Shown here: positions 10,971 to 21,985 of the stretch, one piece after another
How the letters are laid out: the number at the start of each line of letters is the position of its first letter
How positions within the stretch are numbered: the stretch's first letter is position 1
Assembly (NCBI GenBank): GCA_949987565.1
Contig: OX465102.1
Coordinates: 21,807,692 to 21,871,691, forward strand
Source: Luidia sarsii
Taxonomy: Eukaryota > Echinodermata > Asteroidea > Paxillosida > Luidiidae
Length of the DNA stretch: 64,000 nucleotides
Direction: 5' to 3'
Position numbers and translations under genes: made by a program
The notes under the pieces: model-generated
What the model was told of the DNA's origin: nothing
The model's database searches: none
Seen by the model: only the letters and a program-made list of their open reading frames with translations

Positions 10971-12125
10971 TAACGTGCTCATTTTATAGCTAAATACATG
11001 TACATAGAGCCGTGCTGAATAATAATATTGAACAATGGAAGGGGAGAAAACGGTGACGGTGATAGACGAAAGCGTGCCACGGAAGGAGAGGAGGAGAGTG
11101 GAGAACAAACAATGGACGGGGAGGAAGGGGGGGACATGCCAGCCGGATGGCTGCGATCGAATCACTGACCGATGCATCCACGGCGCCTATAGCCCCGTTC
11201 TTTAAGCAGAGAGCTGAGTGCCGACTCCGTGCACTCCATGCATGGGAGCAAATGGTAACCGTGTTGCGGTGCCAAGTTGCGCCAGAAACCCGGCGAAGAC
11301 GCACCGGGGCTCTCTGCAAACAAGCCACATTGGAAACCACTTGCCGGAGCGGAAGAAGAAGAAAAAAAAAACCCAGAAAAAAGTGGTGTTCTGAAACGTC
11401 TCCCTAAAGAAATAGGGAGAATGAACGAGTTCATCATTCGGACCTTCTGGCGACTGGATTGGAAGAGAATGTCGAAGTCTTGAGCCACGGTGAACTGCTT
11501 GTTATGTCTTTCGATTGGCCAGCCAAACAGCGAGGGCAACAAGCCAACAGACCACCCCCCCCCCCCCCCCCCCGGAGACATCTTGATGAACCAGCCAGCC
11601 AGTCAAGAGACAAACCAGCTAGGAAACCGACCATGCTCTTCCAGCCAGAATCCGACTATCAAATCCAGGCGAGAAGTCTGGGAGCCATTCGTCCAAATTA
11701 CAGGCAAAGCAAACTATACACCAACCAACCAACAAACCGATCAACAAACCAACCTTGACAACACACAGGCAAACTGAACAACAACCACAGCCCCCATTCA
11801 TCCGACCAACCAACAAAACAGCCACACTAACCAACCATTGAACAAAATAAACAAACGTACACACAGACAATCACAGACGACCCCCATTTGACAGACAGGC
11901 TGTCAGCCACACTGGATCGTCCTAAGCCCGGCCCGGTCCACCGTCCTATCAAACGTCCGTCTTCCACCGGGCGCTGGCGCTTGATTACTTATAGATCCCG
12001 CGGACTGATTTGCCCAGTGTTCCCCCTCTCCTACGTGGCCCAATTTCCGCCTTTCCTGCACCTCGCTCTACGGCGTAATGGACAAGTGGCCCAGTTTCCT
12101 CCCTTTAAATTCCTCGAGGTTGGCT
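10971..12125. other. Unassigned sequence with ACCA-rich stretch
   Basis: A C18 run lies at 11557-11574, then degenerate AACCAACCA/ACAAACC repeats at 11575-11880. Overlapping frames around 11147-11870 on both strands have no recognisable domain. Confidence 0.5.
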
Positions 12126-12832
12126 GGACTTTTTTCTCCTCCTCCTGCATGCTCCTCCCGGTCTTCATTCTCCTCCCCCTCTTCCCTCCTCCCCTTCTCC
12201 TACCCTTTCCCCTTCATCTCGTCCTTGTCCTTATTCTCCTCCTCCTCCCTCCTCCTCCTCCTCCCCTCCTCCTCCCTCATCATCCTCCTACCCTCCTCCT
12301 CCCCTTCTCCTACCCTTCCCCTTCATCTCATCAGTGTCTTCATTCTCCTACTCCCCTTCATCTCCTCCTTGTCTTCATTCTCCTCCTCGTCTTCATTCTC
12401 CTCCTCCTCCCCTCCTCTTCCACCTCCGCCTCCCCCCTCCTCTTCCCTTCTCCTACTCCTCACCTTCATCTCCCCTCGTCTTCATTTCTCCTCCCCTCCC
12501 CTCCTCCTCCTCCTCCGACCCCCCTTCTCCTCCCCACCCCCTCTCCCCTCCCCTCCTCCTCCTACTCCCATTCATCTCTTCCTCTCTCTTTCTTCATCCT
12601 CTTCTTCTTCTTTTTCCTCTTCTTATAATCTTCTTCTTCTTCCTCTACTTCTCCGTCTTCCTCCACCTCCTACTCTTCTTCTTCTTCCTCTTCTTCCTTG
12701 GCTTTTCCGCCGCTACAGCGTAGCGGAAAAGACATACCTTTTCCCCTTCTTCTTCTTCTTCTTCTCCTTCTTGTTACTCTACTTCTTCTTCTTCCTATAC
12801 TTCTTCCTCTTCCTCCCTCAGCCTAGTCAGGT
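12126..12832. repeat. Polypyrimidine (CTC/CTT)n tract with embedded hairpin
   Basis: CTCCTCC-type repeats grade into CTTCTTCTT. The only non-pyrimidine island is a 30-bp hairpin at 12702-12731 (CTTTTCCGC / GCGGAAAAG arms around CGCTACAGCGTA). Long frames here (up to 255 codons) are low-complexity. Confidence 0.93.
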
Positions 12833-14863
12833 CTGTAGAAGGTAAGGGGGCGTATGGCCCATTTCCCTGCATCCCTTGAGGATGGTTTATAAGGCCTATA
12901 CTCGCCTGCCTATGTGTTCCATCTCATTATGTTCCTACTCTCGCCCCCAGCTCTGTCCCTTATTCCTTTTGGTGCCGTGCCCTCATGCCCGGCTAAATCT
13001 GGGTCAATTTTAGTTTTCCCCCTCTCTCTCTCCACACCCAACTCTTCCCGTTTGCCCCTCTTCTTTCTATTTCCCCCTCTGCCCCCCTCTCTCTCCGTAT
13101 ACAAACTCAGCTGCCGCGAAACTAAGATCAAGTGTTGGGCCAGCAGTGTCTGGATAAGCTTGTGTGATGGCATGGGGTGAGTGAATTTGTTGTTACAAGA
13201 GCGACCATGTAGGTCCGCGACCCATTACCTCCCATTTAAGAGGTCGGCGGCGTCGCTGTCATTCCTCAAAGGAGTCTCCTTCTCTTTCTAGAGCGGCCTG
13301 CGCCGGGCGGTAGAGACGATAAAATGTGGGGGAAGGGGGTAAGAAACCTGTCTCTTTGGGCGTCGATTTAACACTAAGGCTAACACATCCTGAACATTTG
13401 TCTTCCTCTGGCTGCACAGTTCTTTACTCATAGTGCGAGAAGATGTTGGAGATATGAAGCGGCTACGCGCCAAGACACGTCCCTATACCTCTACCCAGGC
13501 TAATGCATACCGATGAGCCCGTGCGTATACATTATGCACCTCGCGATGGTGCTTAACGCGGGTGTGTATTCCCCTGCGAGGTATATAGAGGGAGCTGGCG
13601 ACAAAACTGCGCGGCCCAAAATGGTACACCGTCCCCCGAAACATGTCACCAGTTGTCACGAGGCAAAAGCTGCGCGGTAATTCCGAATGTCCAATGAGCG
13701 GATGAATGCGGACGGTCGGAAGGTGATAAAGTCAGTTTCTGCACAGCGATATAAGGCGCCGAAAGTGGCGGGGGGCAGCTGTTTACCAACACAATAATTT
13801 GGATGCGTTGGCAGTGCTTCGGCAGAAAACAAGACAGGAAAAAAAAAACACGGTGTTTTGGTTGCCCACGCTGAACCAATCGGAGCGTGAGAAAACGCCG
13901 GGCGATTATTGCCTCCATCGACGTCATCGATCGGGTCTAAAACGCTTCATGAGTAAACCGCGTGTTGTTTCAGAGCGGGCGCGCTCTCTTTTTCTCCCTC
14001 CGTTGTTGCTATCCTAAGTGGGGGGAGCGTTGAGGGGCGAGTCCGCGGGAGTGCTTTGCCGGTGACGCAGGCAAAACAAGGCGGGTGCGAAGTCGCAGGA
14101 AACGGCCGGCGGCCGTCCCCTCGGCGCTGTGCCGCCTGGCGGTTCTATCGCGGCCGACATTTCTGTGGTCGCCGAGGGCGAACGGGGAGAGAGGGTGGAG
14201 GTGCAGGGAGAGGGTGGGAGAAGGGTTAGTGTTTTTGGATGCCCAAGCTATTCGAGTGTGTAATGAAAATTAATCGACGAGGGGTTTACCTTTGCTTACC
14301 GGCAAGGTCGGTGGGCGGCTTACCCTGGCTACCTTGGCATGCGGGCAATGGGGCTATCCTAACGGTGATGACCCACTTCATGACCCAGATGTGCAGGGAT
14401 TCGTGCGTTAGTTCGCCGACCAATTTGTTTTCTCTTCTGGTGGCGTGGGAGGGGTGTTAATTAAGTCCGACTAATGCCCAGATATGAAGCACTGGTGGCG
14501 CAAATGGGTTGGAATAGATTTAGGAAACCTCTGCAATAAGAAGAAATAGCATAGGAATTACATTTGGATTTGGCATTTAATAGGCTCTCTGGTAAAATCA
14601 TTCTTATCCCAGATCAAAGGCCATTTTTGTGTTTCGTGCTTTTTTCAAGTGTAATTAATTAACTCAAATTATGCCCGTAGTTATTGAGGGCGCTGTTGTT
14701 TACTTCATGGGGAAATATGTTTTTCTCTCCCCGCGAAGGACGTATAGGCGACAGTTATGCATAATTATATCGCAGTAGTTCCCTGACGCCGTCCATGAGT
14801 AATGAGTACGGCGCCAGTCTTCTTTTTCGCGAAAAAAAACAGTGACGAAGTCCGTGTCTGGTC
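12833..14863. other. CpG-rich unique stretch, function unknown
   Basis: Much of 13190-14240 is GC- and CpG-rich compared with its neighbours (e.g. GCCGGCGGCC near 14104, GCGCGCTC at 13979). TATATAGAGG occurs near 13582. It could be a promoter or 5' exon region, but no start codon with a recognisable product is visible. Confidence 0.35.
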
Positions 14864-15240
14864 GAGACGTCTTTCCAGGCATCAGCTTTTTCTTCAGAAT
14901 CCGATTAAATCTCAGTCGATAACAGGGATAGAGATTCTGAAAATAGTTTGCTGCAGGCAACAGATAGGCCGTATGCACGTAGTCAGAGTAGCTCCCCGGC
15001 ACGTTCAGTAGGTGATGCACCTTTTTTGAGCGCGGCACTAGGTCTTTTTCTCAGCGAAAATAAACCGTGAAAAATTCGTTGGCCGAGACGTCTTTCCAAA
15101 AACCTTTTCTTCAGAATCCGATTAAATCTCAGTCGATAGCAAGGATAGACATTCGGAAAATAGTTTTCCGATGGCAACTGACGGGTACGCGGTGCAAAAC
15201 CACACACGAGTGTATGAGCACGAATGGTGTCCGTGAAAGC
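14864..15240 (-). repeat. 221-bp tandem dimer with hammerhead-like motif
   Basis: Two copies 221 bp apart share GAGACGTCTTTCCA (14864 and 15085), then TTCTTCAGAATCCGATTAAA and TCTCAGTCGATA. On the minus strand each carries CTGAAGA (14891-14897; 15108-15114), a short spacer and GAAAGACGTCTCG, matching the layout of PLE terminal motifs. A CGCGAAAA/CAGCGAAAA block precedes both. The peptide similarity QNPIKSQSI in the two copies reflects the DNA repeat, not a gene. Confidence 0.75.
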
Positions 15241-15877
15241 AAGCTTCGATATGGACATTGCATTGGACGCTTTGACTGTTGCGATTATTTCGGTCGAGTC
15301 AGCTCGATTTGTGTTCATCCAAATGCGGCTTATTCTAGGGAATAAACCGCGGCTTATTCAGGGAAGAAATACCCGGCTATTACATTGCTGCAATCTTCAG
15401 CAACGAATCTTGCCGCCATGTCAAAGACTTAGTCTATAATATTTACACCAGAAATCGGTTCTCACGAAAAACGTGCACTGAATGTTTGCACATTGTACAT
15501 ATGAACGTACAATGTGACACTTCCCCGACAAGAGTCTAGGGCCGGGTTTGAGTAAGAAGAAAATCTGGAGCTTGAATTTAGGGAAATACTGCTGTAGGAC
15601 AATTCTGGTAGAGGGGAAACCTTGCGTGAACGAATCCCTGTGAATGAAATCTTAGAGCGAAAAGAACCGACGGAAGTGATCGGATTTTGAAACTGTTTAT
15701 CAGCGCGTTGTACAGTCGTTTATTATTATTACTTTATCATTACTAGGACATTTATTTCAATGCTGCAACTCATTTACAATATGCACTTTGAATTAATACA
15801 ATACAATACAACACAATACAATCCTGTTATAAAAGATAGTATAGAATTACCAATTTATAATGTCCTGTTGCATGAGT
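15241..15877. other. Unassigned sequence
   Basis: ATACAATACAATACAACACA repeats lie near 15800-15820; nothing else is recognised. Confidence 0.4.
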
Positions 15878-16402
15878 TGGTTGGATTCCCTGACTCTGCA
15901 GTGTAATCGTAAGAAACTTCAACGTGTTGACAAAACAAGATTATTGGTGCTGACATTCAGAGCATTCAGGAAATAGCTCAGTGCCATGTAGTATCCAAGT
16001 TTAATGAAACTGTGTCTGATGTTAGTCATCCTGTCAACCCTTTCATTAATATTCAATATCCTGTAGAATGCGTCAACTTACTTGCCAACAAACCAAGAAT
16101 GAGATCCTCCTTTTTACCATGGGCCATTCGTACTTTTAATTCATCTTTTACTAGATGAGCTGGTTGGTTTTTATTCCTTCTTTTGCGAACATAAACATAT
16201 TTTGTAATGTAATAATGTATACATCTAACATAATTTTTTTTTTTTATAAATGCTTATGCACTTTGTAATTAAACTGTTTATTATTTGTGGGATTTTTTGT
16301 GTCTTTTACTTCCTGCAACGCTAGGAGAGCAAATTGCGTGTGGAGAATTTTTTATACACAACAATAAAGTATCTTGAAACCAAAATCTTGAATCTTGAAG
16401 AG
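15878..16402 (+). mobile_element. LINE retrotransposon 3' end
   Basis: A reverse-transcriptase C-terminal remnant (15991-16158) is followed by an AT-rich 3' UTR, an AATAAA at 16362 and the tail CTTGAATCTTGAAG at 16387-16400. Short CTTGAAT repeats after AATAAAGTATCTTGAA are typical of several LINE 3' ends. The rest of the ORF is missing. Confidence 0.7.
15991..16158 (+). pseudogene. LINE reverse-transcriptase C-terminal remnant
   Basis: A 55-codon in-frame stretch ending at TGA 16156. It has a SHPVNPFI block, then KPRMRSSFLPWAIRTFNSS. LINE ORF2 proteins commonly end with a conserved 'SHPL...R(Y)R.P....R...SF.P.AI..LN' segment, and the SFLPWAIRTFNSS part fits well. Upstream codons contain stops, and the polymerase active-site region is absent, so this is a 5'-truncated dead copy. 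The clade is not determinable. Confidence 0.65.
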
Positions 16403-16503
16403 ATCTCCCGGAGAGAAGATAGTGATATCGGTTGCATTGAGCAGTAATATTTACGACGCCCATCTGTCAACAAAGACATCCCCATTTATCAATAAAAATA
16501 AAT

Positions 16504-16662
16504 AAAGTGATATACAAAAATGTTGCAAACTGCTTACTGACTAAAATTACCAAAATGCATATCTTAAAATTTAGTGGGCCTGATGTTTCGATCCTAGCAG
16601 GACCTTCCTCTGCCTTTGAGGAAGGTCCTGCTAGGATCGAAGCGTCAGGCCCACTAAATTTT
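16504..16662. mobile_element. Paired inverted PLE ends, locus A (palindrome)
   Basis: Two PLE termini face each other. The left arm (16564-16610) and right arm (16618-16664) are complementary over 47 bp with two mismatches, around a 7-nt loop TGCCTTT. The left side continues outward as GTTGCAAACTGC (16524), the PLE end also seen at 35088 and 58670. AATAAAAATAAAT occurs exactly at 16491-16503 and 16663-16675, a plausible 13-bp target-site duplication. There is no coding capacity. Confidence 0.85.
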
Positions 16663-16675
16663 AATAAAAATAAAT

Positions 16676-17756
16676 GTTAGCATTCCTTTCCATCACTCAT
16701 TGGTTTTAGAAGTTACCGTGACGTGATTTCCAGGCCGCACTCTTTAAGAAAGCGATAAACCTGAATTTCGACAGCATTTGTCTTGGAAAGCACTTAAGAG
16801 CTCCGTGCACAGTGACGGTCTGTCGGGAAAAGGGTTTACAGTAATTCATGACGCTGCTACGAAAGCATTATCTCCGTCCTTAATGATTTATTCCCTTCGT
16901 CAACTGGAAAAGTCAATCTGGTCAAAAGACCGAAGTTAGGGTATGAATCACACGCCCTCTGCCTCATCGGCGTTCATTTGGTTCACCCTGACTATGCGAT
17001 GGAGTATACAGAGCATAGGCAAGTGTGCATACTCTATATACAGCACTGTAATAGGCAAGTTCCCACTTCGAGGGCAAACTCGAGCGGAGTGTGTATTATA
17101 GGTTGAGTGGAACACACGGTGAAGCATAATGTCACGGCAAATGTAGAGTGTTTCCCCCTTTCCTTTCGGGTCTGACCGCATGCTTTTATAGGTTTTTTTT
17201 TTTTATAGAATCTTGTCTGATTTATTGGAGTGAAGGCGGGGAAGTGGCCGGGGGTTGTAGCCATCGACTATTGCCACGTGCCCGTCCATCTAGGTCTCCA
17301 ATCGAATCACGACCGAAAAAAAAGGAGACCCCCTTAATGCCTTCGGTTTGGCACACTGAACGGTTTCGCCGCTGGAACTCGATGGACAGAGTTCCGATAA
17401 AAGGGAGAAGACAAACTGTGGCGTCCGCGTGGATTCTTTTCCAATCCACGTTGGAGGGAAATTTGACTGCTGATGGTGGGGTCGTGGGAGAACGTAGACA
17501 TAGACTATACCGAAAGAAAGCCTAGCACAGGCGGTGCACAGGGAAGACTTGTTGGCGTGGTTCTGCAAGAATGGGTCTCTGCCTTTTTAAGAATAGAAGA
17601 GGAAAGGAGAAATCTTCATCCTCCGTCTCCCCTTCATTCTCCTCCTCCTCCTCCCCTTCCTTCCCTCCTCTTTCTAATCCCTCCTCCCCTTCTCCTCCTC
17701 CCCAGCAAGTAAGTGAAATCAGGCGTATGGTCTCTGTACCATGCAAGATTTCCAAC
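16676..17756. other. Unassigned sequence with short CT tract
   Basis: 17610-17705 is CCTCCTCC-rich. Frames on both strands at 17148-17568 overlap and match nothing known. Confidence 0.4.
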
Positions 17757-17960
17757 TCGTTTTTGTTGTTGATTACATTATATTAATTTGTTGTGTTTTT
17801 GGTCACTACTTTTTGTTTATTTGTAAACATTGTAAAATTCTGTGTATATATTTTTGTCTGTTACTGTCCAAGGAATTAAAGTACTCCTTTAAAAAGTTAA
17901 ACAAAATTTTCTTATTCTGCTTCTTCTTCGTTTTCGTCTTCTTCTTCTATTTCTTGATCG
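17757..17960 (+). mobile_element. LINE-type 3' end, copy a
   Basis: An AT-rich stretch with TGTATATATTTTTGTCTGTT, an ATTAAA signal at 17876 and CTCCTTTAAAAAGTTAAAC, followed by a TTC-rich run. It matches 18935-19140 in order and content, so both are copies of one repeat. Confidence 0.45.
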
Positions 17961-18063
17961 GGTCCTTGGATACCCATCCAATGTTATTTCTTTGAATGAA
18001 TTATGACTTTAGTTGTATAATTTTGTAATTGCATGTAATAATTATAACATTCCATGTTGTTAA

Positions 18064-18324
18064 TATTGATAATCCTTCTTTTGTGTTCAGTCCTACCCAC
18101 TTCTCTCTTTGATCTTTCCCCCTCTTCTCACTAATCCCTACCCTACTCCTTGCCCTTCTCTTTGATCTCTCCCTACCAGCTTCACTCTTTGTCCTTTGTT
18201 TCTCATCCGTGTCCTATTCACTCTCCCCCCCTTCCTTCGTGTACATGTATCTGTTTTATCCTTGTCACTCTGCCTTTGAGAAAGGTCCTGCTAGGATCGA
18301 AACGTCAGGCCCACTAAATTTTAA
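18064..18324 (+). mobile_element. Penelope-like element, copy 3 (3' UTR and terminus only)
   Basis: Matches the 3' UTR of the 21.1-22.0 kb copy in opposite orientation (TTTGTTTCTCATCCGTGTCC, CTTCGTGTACATGTATCTG). It ends with the terminal motif TGCCTTTGAGAAAGGTCCTG and GGATCGAAACGTCAGGCCC at 18272-18312. No endonuclease codons remain. Confidence 0.88.
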
Positions 18325-18559
18325 GATTCCATATTGTCGTGCATAGCTTTTCACTGGAACTGAATTAAAGTGTCTATGTTGAAAATTAAAAAAGCCATAC
18401 TGTCTTTCTCAAAATCTTCAGTTACCAAATTATTTGTTCTGTATAATTATAATAAGTTTCAACATACTGATGTAACTTCATTTTCTGTACGGGACCTTTG
18501 CTAGAGACAGCTGCTCGCGCTAGTGAGACGTGGTGTAATACCTCTGTCTTCAGCTAAGA

Positions 18560-19140
18560 TCCCCAAACCTCTTTCATTTCAAACACAATTCTTTTACTTG
18601 TTTAACTTTGTACATTTCTGTTTATTCTGTTCATCCATGTATATTCATTATTTTGTTTACTTTCATGTACTGTATGTTAATTCATATTAAATGGATTTGA
18701 AATAAAGTCTCCATTTTTTGAAATTTAAATCGTTATTTTTTCACATCATTGAATGTGACTCTTATCATATATTGTCATTACCAACAATTCATGATTATGT
18801 TTATCATTGAAAGCATTTGTTTCATCAAAGTCTTTGAAATGATGCCTTCCCTCTCATTGAATGTTTTCGTTTTCATTTTGTAATACACCGTGTTTTTTTT
18901 TCCAATTGTATGATTGTTTTTCCCCTTTTTTATTTTGTATTATTTGTTCCTGTATATATTTGTCAACTGTATTTTGTGTTTCATTTGGAAAATAAAGTTT
19001 TCCTTTGAAAAGTCAAAAAAAAAAGTCTTCTTCCTCTTCTCCTTCTTCTTCGTCTTCTCTTTCTTCTTCTTCTTCTTCTTCTTCTTCGTCTTCTTCTTCT
19101 TCGTCTTCTTCTACTTCTTCTTCTTCGTCTTCTTCTTCTT
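18560..19140 (+). mobile_element. LINE-type 3' ends with TTC-rich tail
   Basis: Two successive AT-rich 3' ends: one with TTGAAATAAAGTCT near 18698, and one with AATAAAGTTTTCCTTTGAAA near 18989 followed by A10 and a (TTC)n run with TTCG variants (19025-19140). The second matches the copy at 17757. A 134-codon Phe-rich frame across the TTC run is not a gene. Confidence 0.45.
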
Positions 19141-19723
19141 GGCAGATGGCCACATTCGACACTCGCCTCTGGCCTGCGGCCTGATAGTTAGCAACAGCGA
19201 GTCACAGGATCACTCTGGCCATTGTCGCATCAACGTGTCTCGGACCCCCTTTAGTCTGGAATTATACACGGTCGATGTGAATGTCTCACGGCACGCACTG
19301 CGGGTAACGGATGGCTGAATCGGAACATGAGCTTCGTGATTTTTCTTCACGAAAAAAAAAAGTGAGGAGAGCCGGCCGCGGAGACGATCGTCCCAAGGGT
19401 GCAGGGAATTTCGGCACGCTCCGATTTGGTAGCCCTGGGGAGTTGTTCAGTTGGTGGAGTCATCGAAACTTGGCTGTGCAGTGGCATTTAGCTTTTTTCT
19501 CTCTCTTCAGAAAAAAAGGTTCATTCCGACAGAACTTCATCTCCCTTGAGTAAAGGATGCGAACACGCGCTGCGATGGTGAAAGAGTCATCGGATTCAGG
19601 CGCTTTATACCGCTGCGCGCTACCGTCTGGCGCGTCTCTCACCACTGCCGCCGCTTCCTTCGCTTTAATCGGCCCATTAAGGGATGCCACAGAAGACCGC
19701 CTTGGGCTGGCTGCGCGGCGTGG

Positions 19724-19732
19724 TATATAAAG
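19724..19732 (+). promoter_or_regulatory. TATA-box-like element
   Basis: TATATAAAG sits in GC-rich flanks (GCGCGGCGTGG ... CGGCTGGC), the classic setting of a core promoter. No downstream gene is recognisable, so it remains a sequence match only. Confidence 0.3.
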
Positions 19733-20174
19733 CGGCTGGCTTAGACCACTTCCAATCGATTTTAATCCGGGCGAGGTCTCGATCCAATCTCCCGCCACTT
19801 GTGGCGCTTCGCACGAATCCGTCTCCCCGCAGACTGATAGCATGATAGCCTCCGTCTGACGACCGTGCACCCTCGACCCGTCCTTCGCCCTTGGGTGGGG
19901 GAGGAGGTGGGGGTGGAGGGGTTAATAAATCGAATGTCCTTCTGAAGGAGACAAAAAAAAAGACGAAAAAGATCGGCAGTCACAACCTCTTGGTTGGCTC
20001 GTCCAGCCATCTACTCGACTTCCAGACAATACCCTGGAGGCGTGGCACGCCTCGATCCGCGCCCGCCCTAGCAACAAGTGAGTCTACCCCCCCCCCCCCG
20101 CTCCTCAATCGCAGCGGAGCCTCGGTGGTTAGCTGATGGAATGGAAGCCACGCCGACGAAGCGGAACAAATATT

Positions 20175-20182
20175 CTGACGTC
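20175..20182. promoter_or_regulatory. CRE-like site TGACGTCA
   Basis: A full palindromic CREB/ATF site in CpG-rich DNA, 450 bp downstream of the TATA-like element. Another perfect TGACGTCA lies near 61996, and TGACGTCA occurs near 48946. Confidence 0.35.
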
Positions 20183-20400
20183 ATTGCGCGCTCCGGCGCC
20201 TCCCGGTGCGTCAGCTGCCGTGACTCGCTCACCTCGGTCGGTCAACTCCGGCCGCCAACATTCGTCATATAACGGTCCATGACCGCGCCGCGAACCTGCC
20301 CAGGACGCACTACATTATACCGTTAGCCGGCGCCATTACCCGTAATGAGTTTGCGAGCGCATTCATCTCACTTTAAATCTACAGAGGCGTGTTTATCCTC

Positions 20401-21109
20401 CCCCCAACCCGGAGATTGTCAAAGTTGACACTTCATTTCCTCATCACTAAATTTCCTCATGCTGTTTTGTAGCAGACCGGATAGATCAACGGCAACCCTG
20501 TCACTATATATCTTTGTTGGGAGGAAGGTTGATGCCATTGGTAATTAATGTTTTTATTTTCGCGTGGCTATCCAATCCTGCAGTTCATTAAACCAGCCGT
20601 GTATAGACATCTGTCGCCAGATTGGTACTGGGTTTTTGCCCTTTGATCGGAAATCTTCCAATGACTTTGCCTTACGCGTCAAAGACCCGGGATATTTTGA
20701 CCATCCCACAGCCCGCCGGGGTTGGGCGTGGGCGGATTCCCCTCATATAGCGGTCGTTCAATGATGGATTCCAATGATACTTTGCAGGGTAATATAGTAG
20801 TACATAATAAACACTTGTGTACAAGTTTATTTGAATAAATTAACGTTTTGTCCAATTATACCTCTTTACTTATTCATGATATTTTTGGATGTTTTTTGCA
20901 TCTTTTCAGTGTTTTTGTTTACTGCATTTCCCACATCAAAGAATCTGTTTGCAATGTTTGGATGAATTTTACAATGATAATAAAGCAATAAACCAATAAT
21001 AACCAGAATTATAATGAAATACACTACGCACTATGGATGCTATGCTTTTATGTAGTAAGTCATCAAATTACACCATGCCCTGAATTTCTTTTTAATTTTA
21101 ATGAAATTG
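20401..21109. other. AT-rich unassigned sequence
   Basis: I see no assignable feature. Confidence 0.4.
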
Positions 21110-21985
21110 AAAATTTAGTGGGCCTGACGTTTCGATCCTAGCAGGACCTTTCTCAAAGGCAGAGTGACAAGGACAAAACAGATACATGTACACGAAGGAA
21201 GGGGGAAGAGAGTGAATAGGACACGGATGAGAAACAAAGGACAAAGAGTAAAGCTAGTAGGGCGAGATCAAAGGGAAGGGCAAGGAGTAGGGCAGGGATT
21301 AGTGAGAAGAGGGAGAAAGATCAAGGATTATCAGAAAGCTGCATGGTGTTAGTCATTACCCTCCTGGATGTTGAGACTATGTGGTTGAATATTCCGAAGA
21401 CGCCTCATCCACATTATCTCACGGCTAAGACGGACAGCATTACTACGGTGACCAATGGATTCTTTGCCCAGTACACTCATATCTGATATCGAATGAGCAG
21501 GGAGATTGAAGTGATACCCAACAGGGGTGTCCATTTTACGGGTTTTGATTGTAGACATATGGCCATAGATACGTTTTTTGAGGGTGCTTTTTGGTCTCGC
21601 CAACATACTGAACATTACAAACTCTACAAGAGATGAGGTATATGATGTTTGAGGTAATGCACGTGATAGAGCCATTGAATGTCCATTGAAAGAGTCTATT
21701 TCCTTGGCATGTGTCTTGCAAACAATGCATTTCGAGGTACACTTAAACGTACCAAATTTAGTGAGAGGTGAAGTGTCCAAAGGGAGAACCTCTGCTCGGA
21801 CAATTACGTCACGCAGGTTAATACGGGGGCGCCTGAAAGCCAAAACAGGCGAATTTGGAATGGCATCAGCCAGACGATCTGAAGTGTGGAGAATATGGTG
21901 GTTTTCCTTAGTTGATAAAATTGGTGTCAAAATGTGTCTACTAAGCTGGCCAAAATGTAATAAAGCCTCAGCACACATAAAAAAA
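21110..21985 (-). mobile_element. Penelope-like element, copy 4 (longest copy)
   Basis: The minus strand carries, in order, an RT thumb/linker remnant, a GIY-YIG endonuclease with two frameshifts (21349-21990), a 3' UTR, and the terminal motif at 21120-21163 (GGGCCTGACGTTTCGATCC on the plus strand). It is in inverted orientation to copy 3, 2.8 kb away. The 5' boundary near 21985 is estimated from where recognisable protein ends. Confidence 0.9.

Larger units (their letters stand above)
19141..20400. other. GC-rich unique stretch, possible promoter region
   Basis: CpG-rich sequence with a canonical TATA element (19724) and a CRE (20175). A G-rich run GGGTGGGGGAGGAGGTGGGG at 19892 could form a quadruplex. 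Frames on both strands give no known protein. Confidence 0.35.

Noticed and set aside
12078..12845. 255-codon Ser/Pro/Leu/Phe frame
   Set aside because: Entirely within the CTC/CTT tract; composition follows the repeat.
18914..19318. 134-codon Phe-rich membrane protein
   Set aside because: The frame is driven by a TTC run after a LINE-type poly-A signal.
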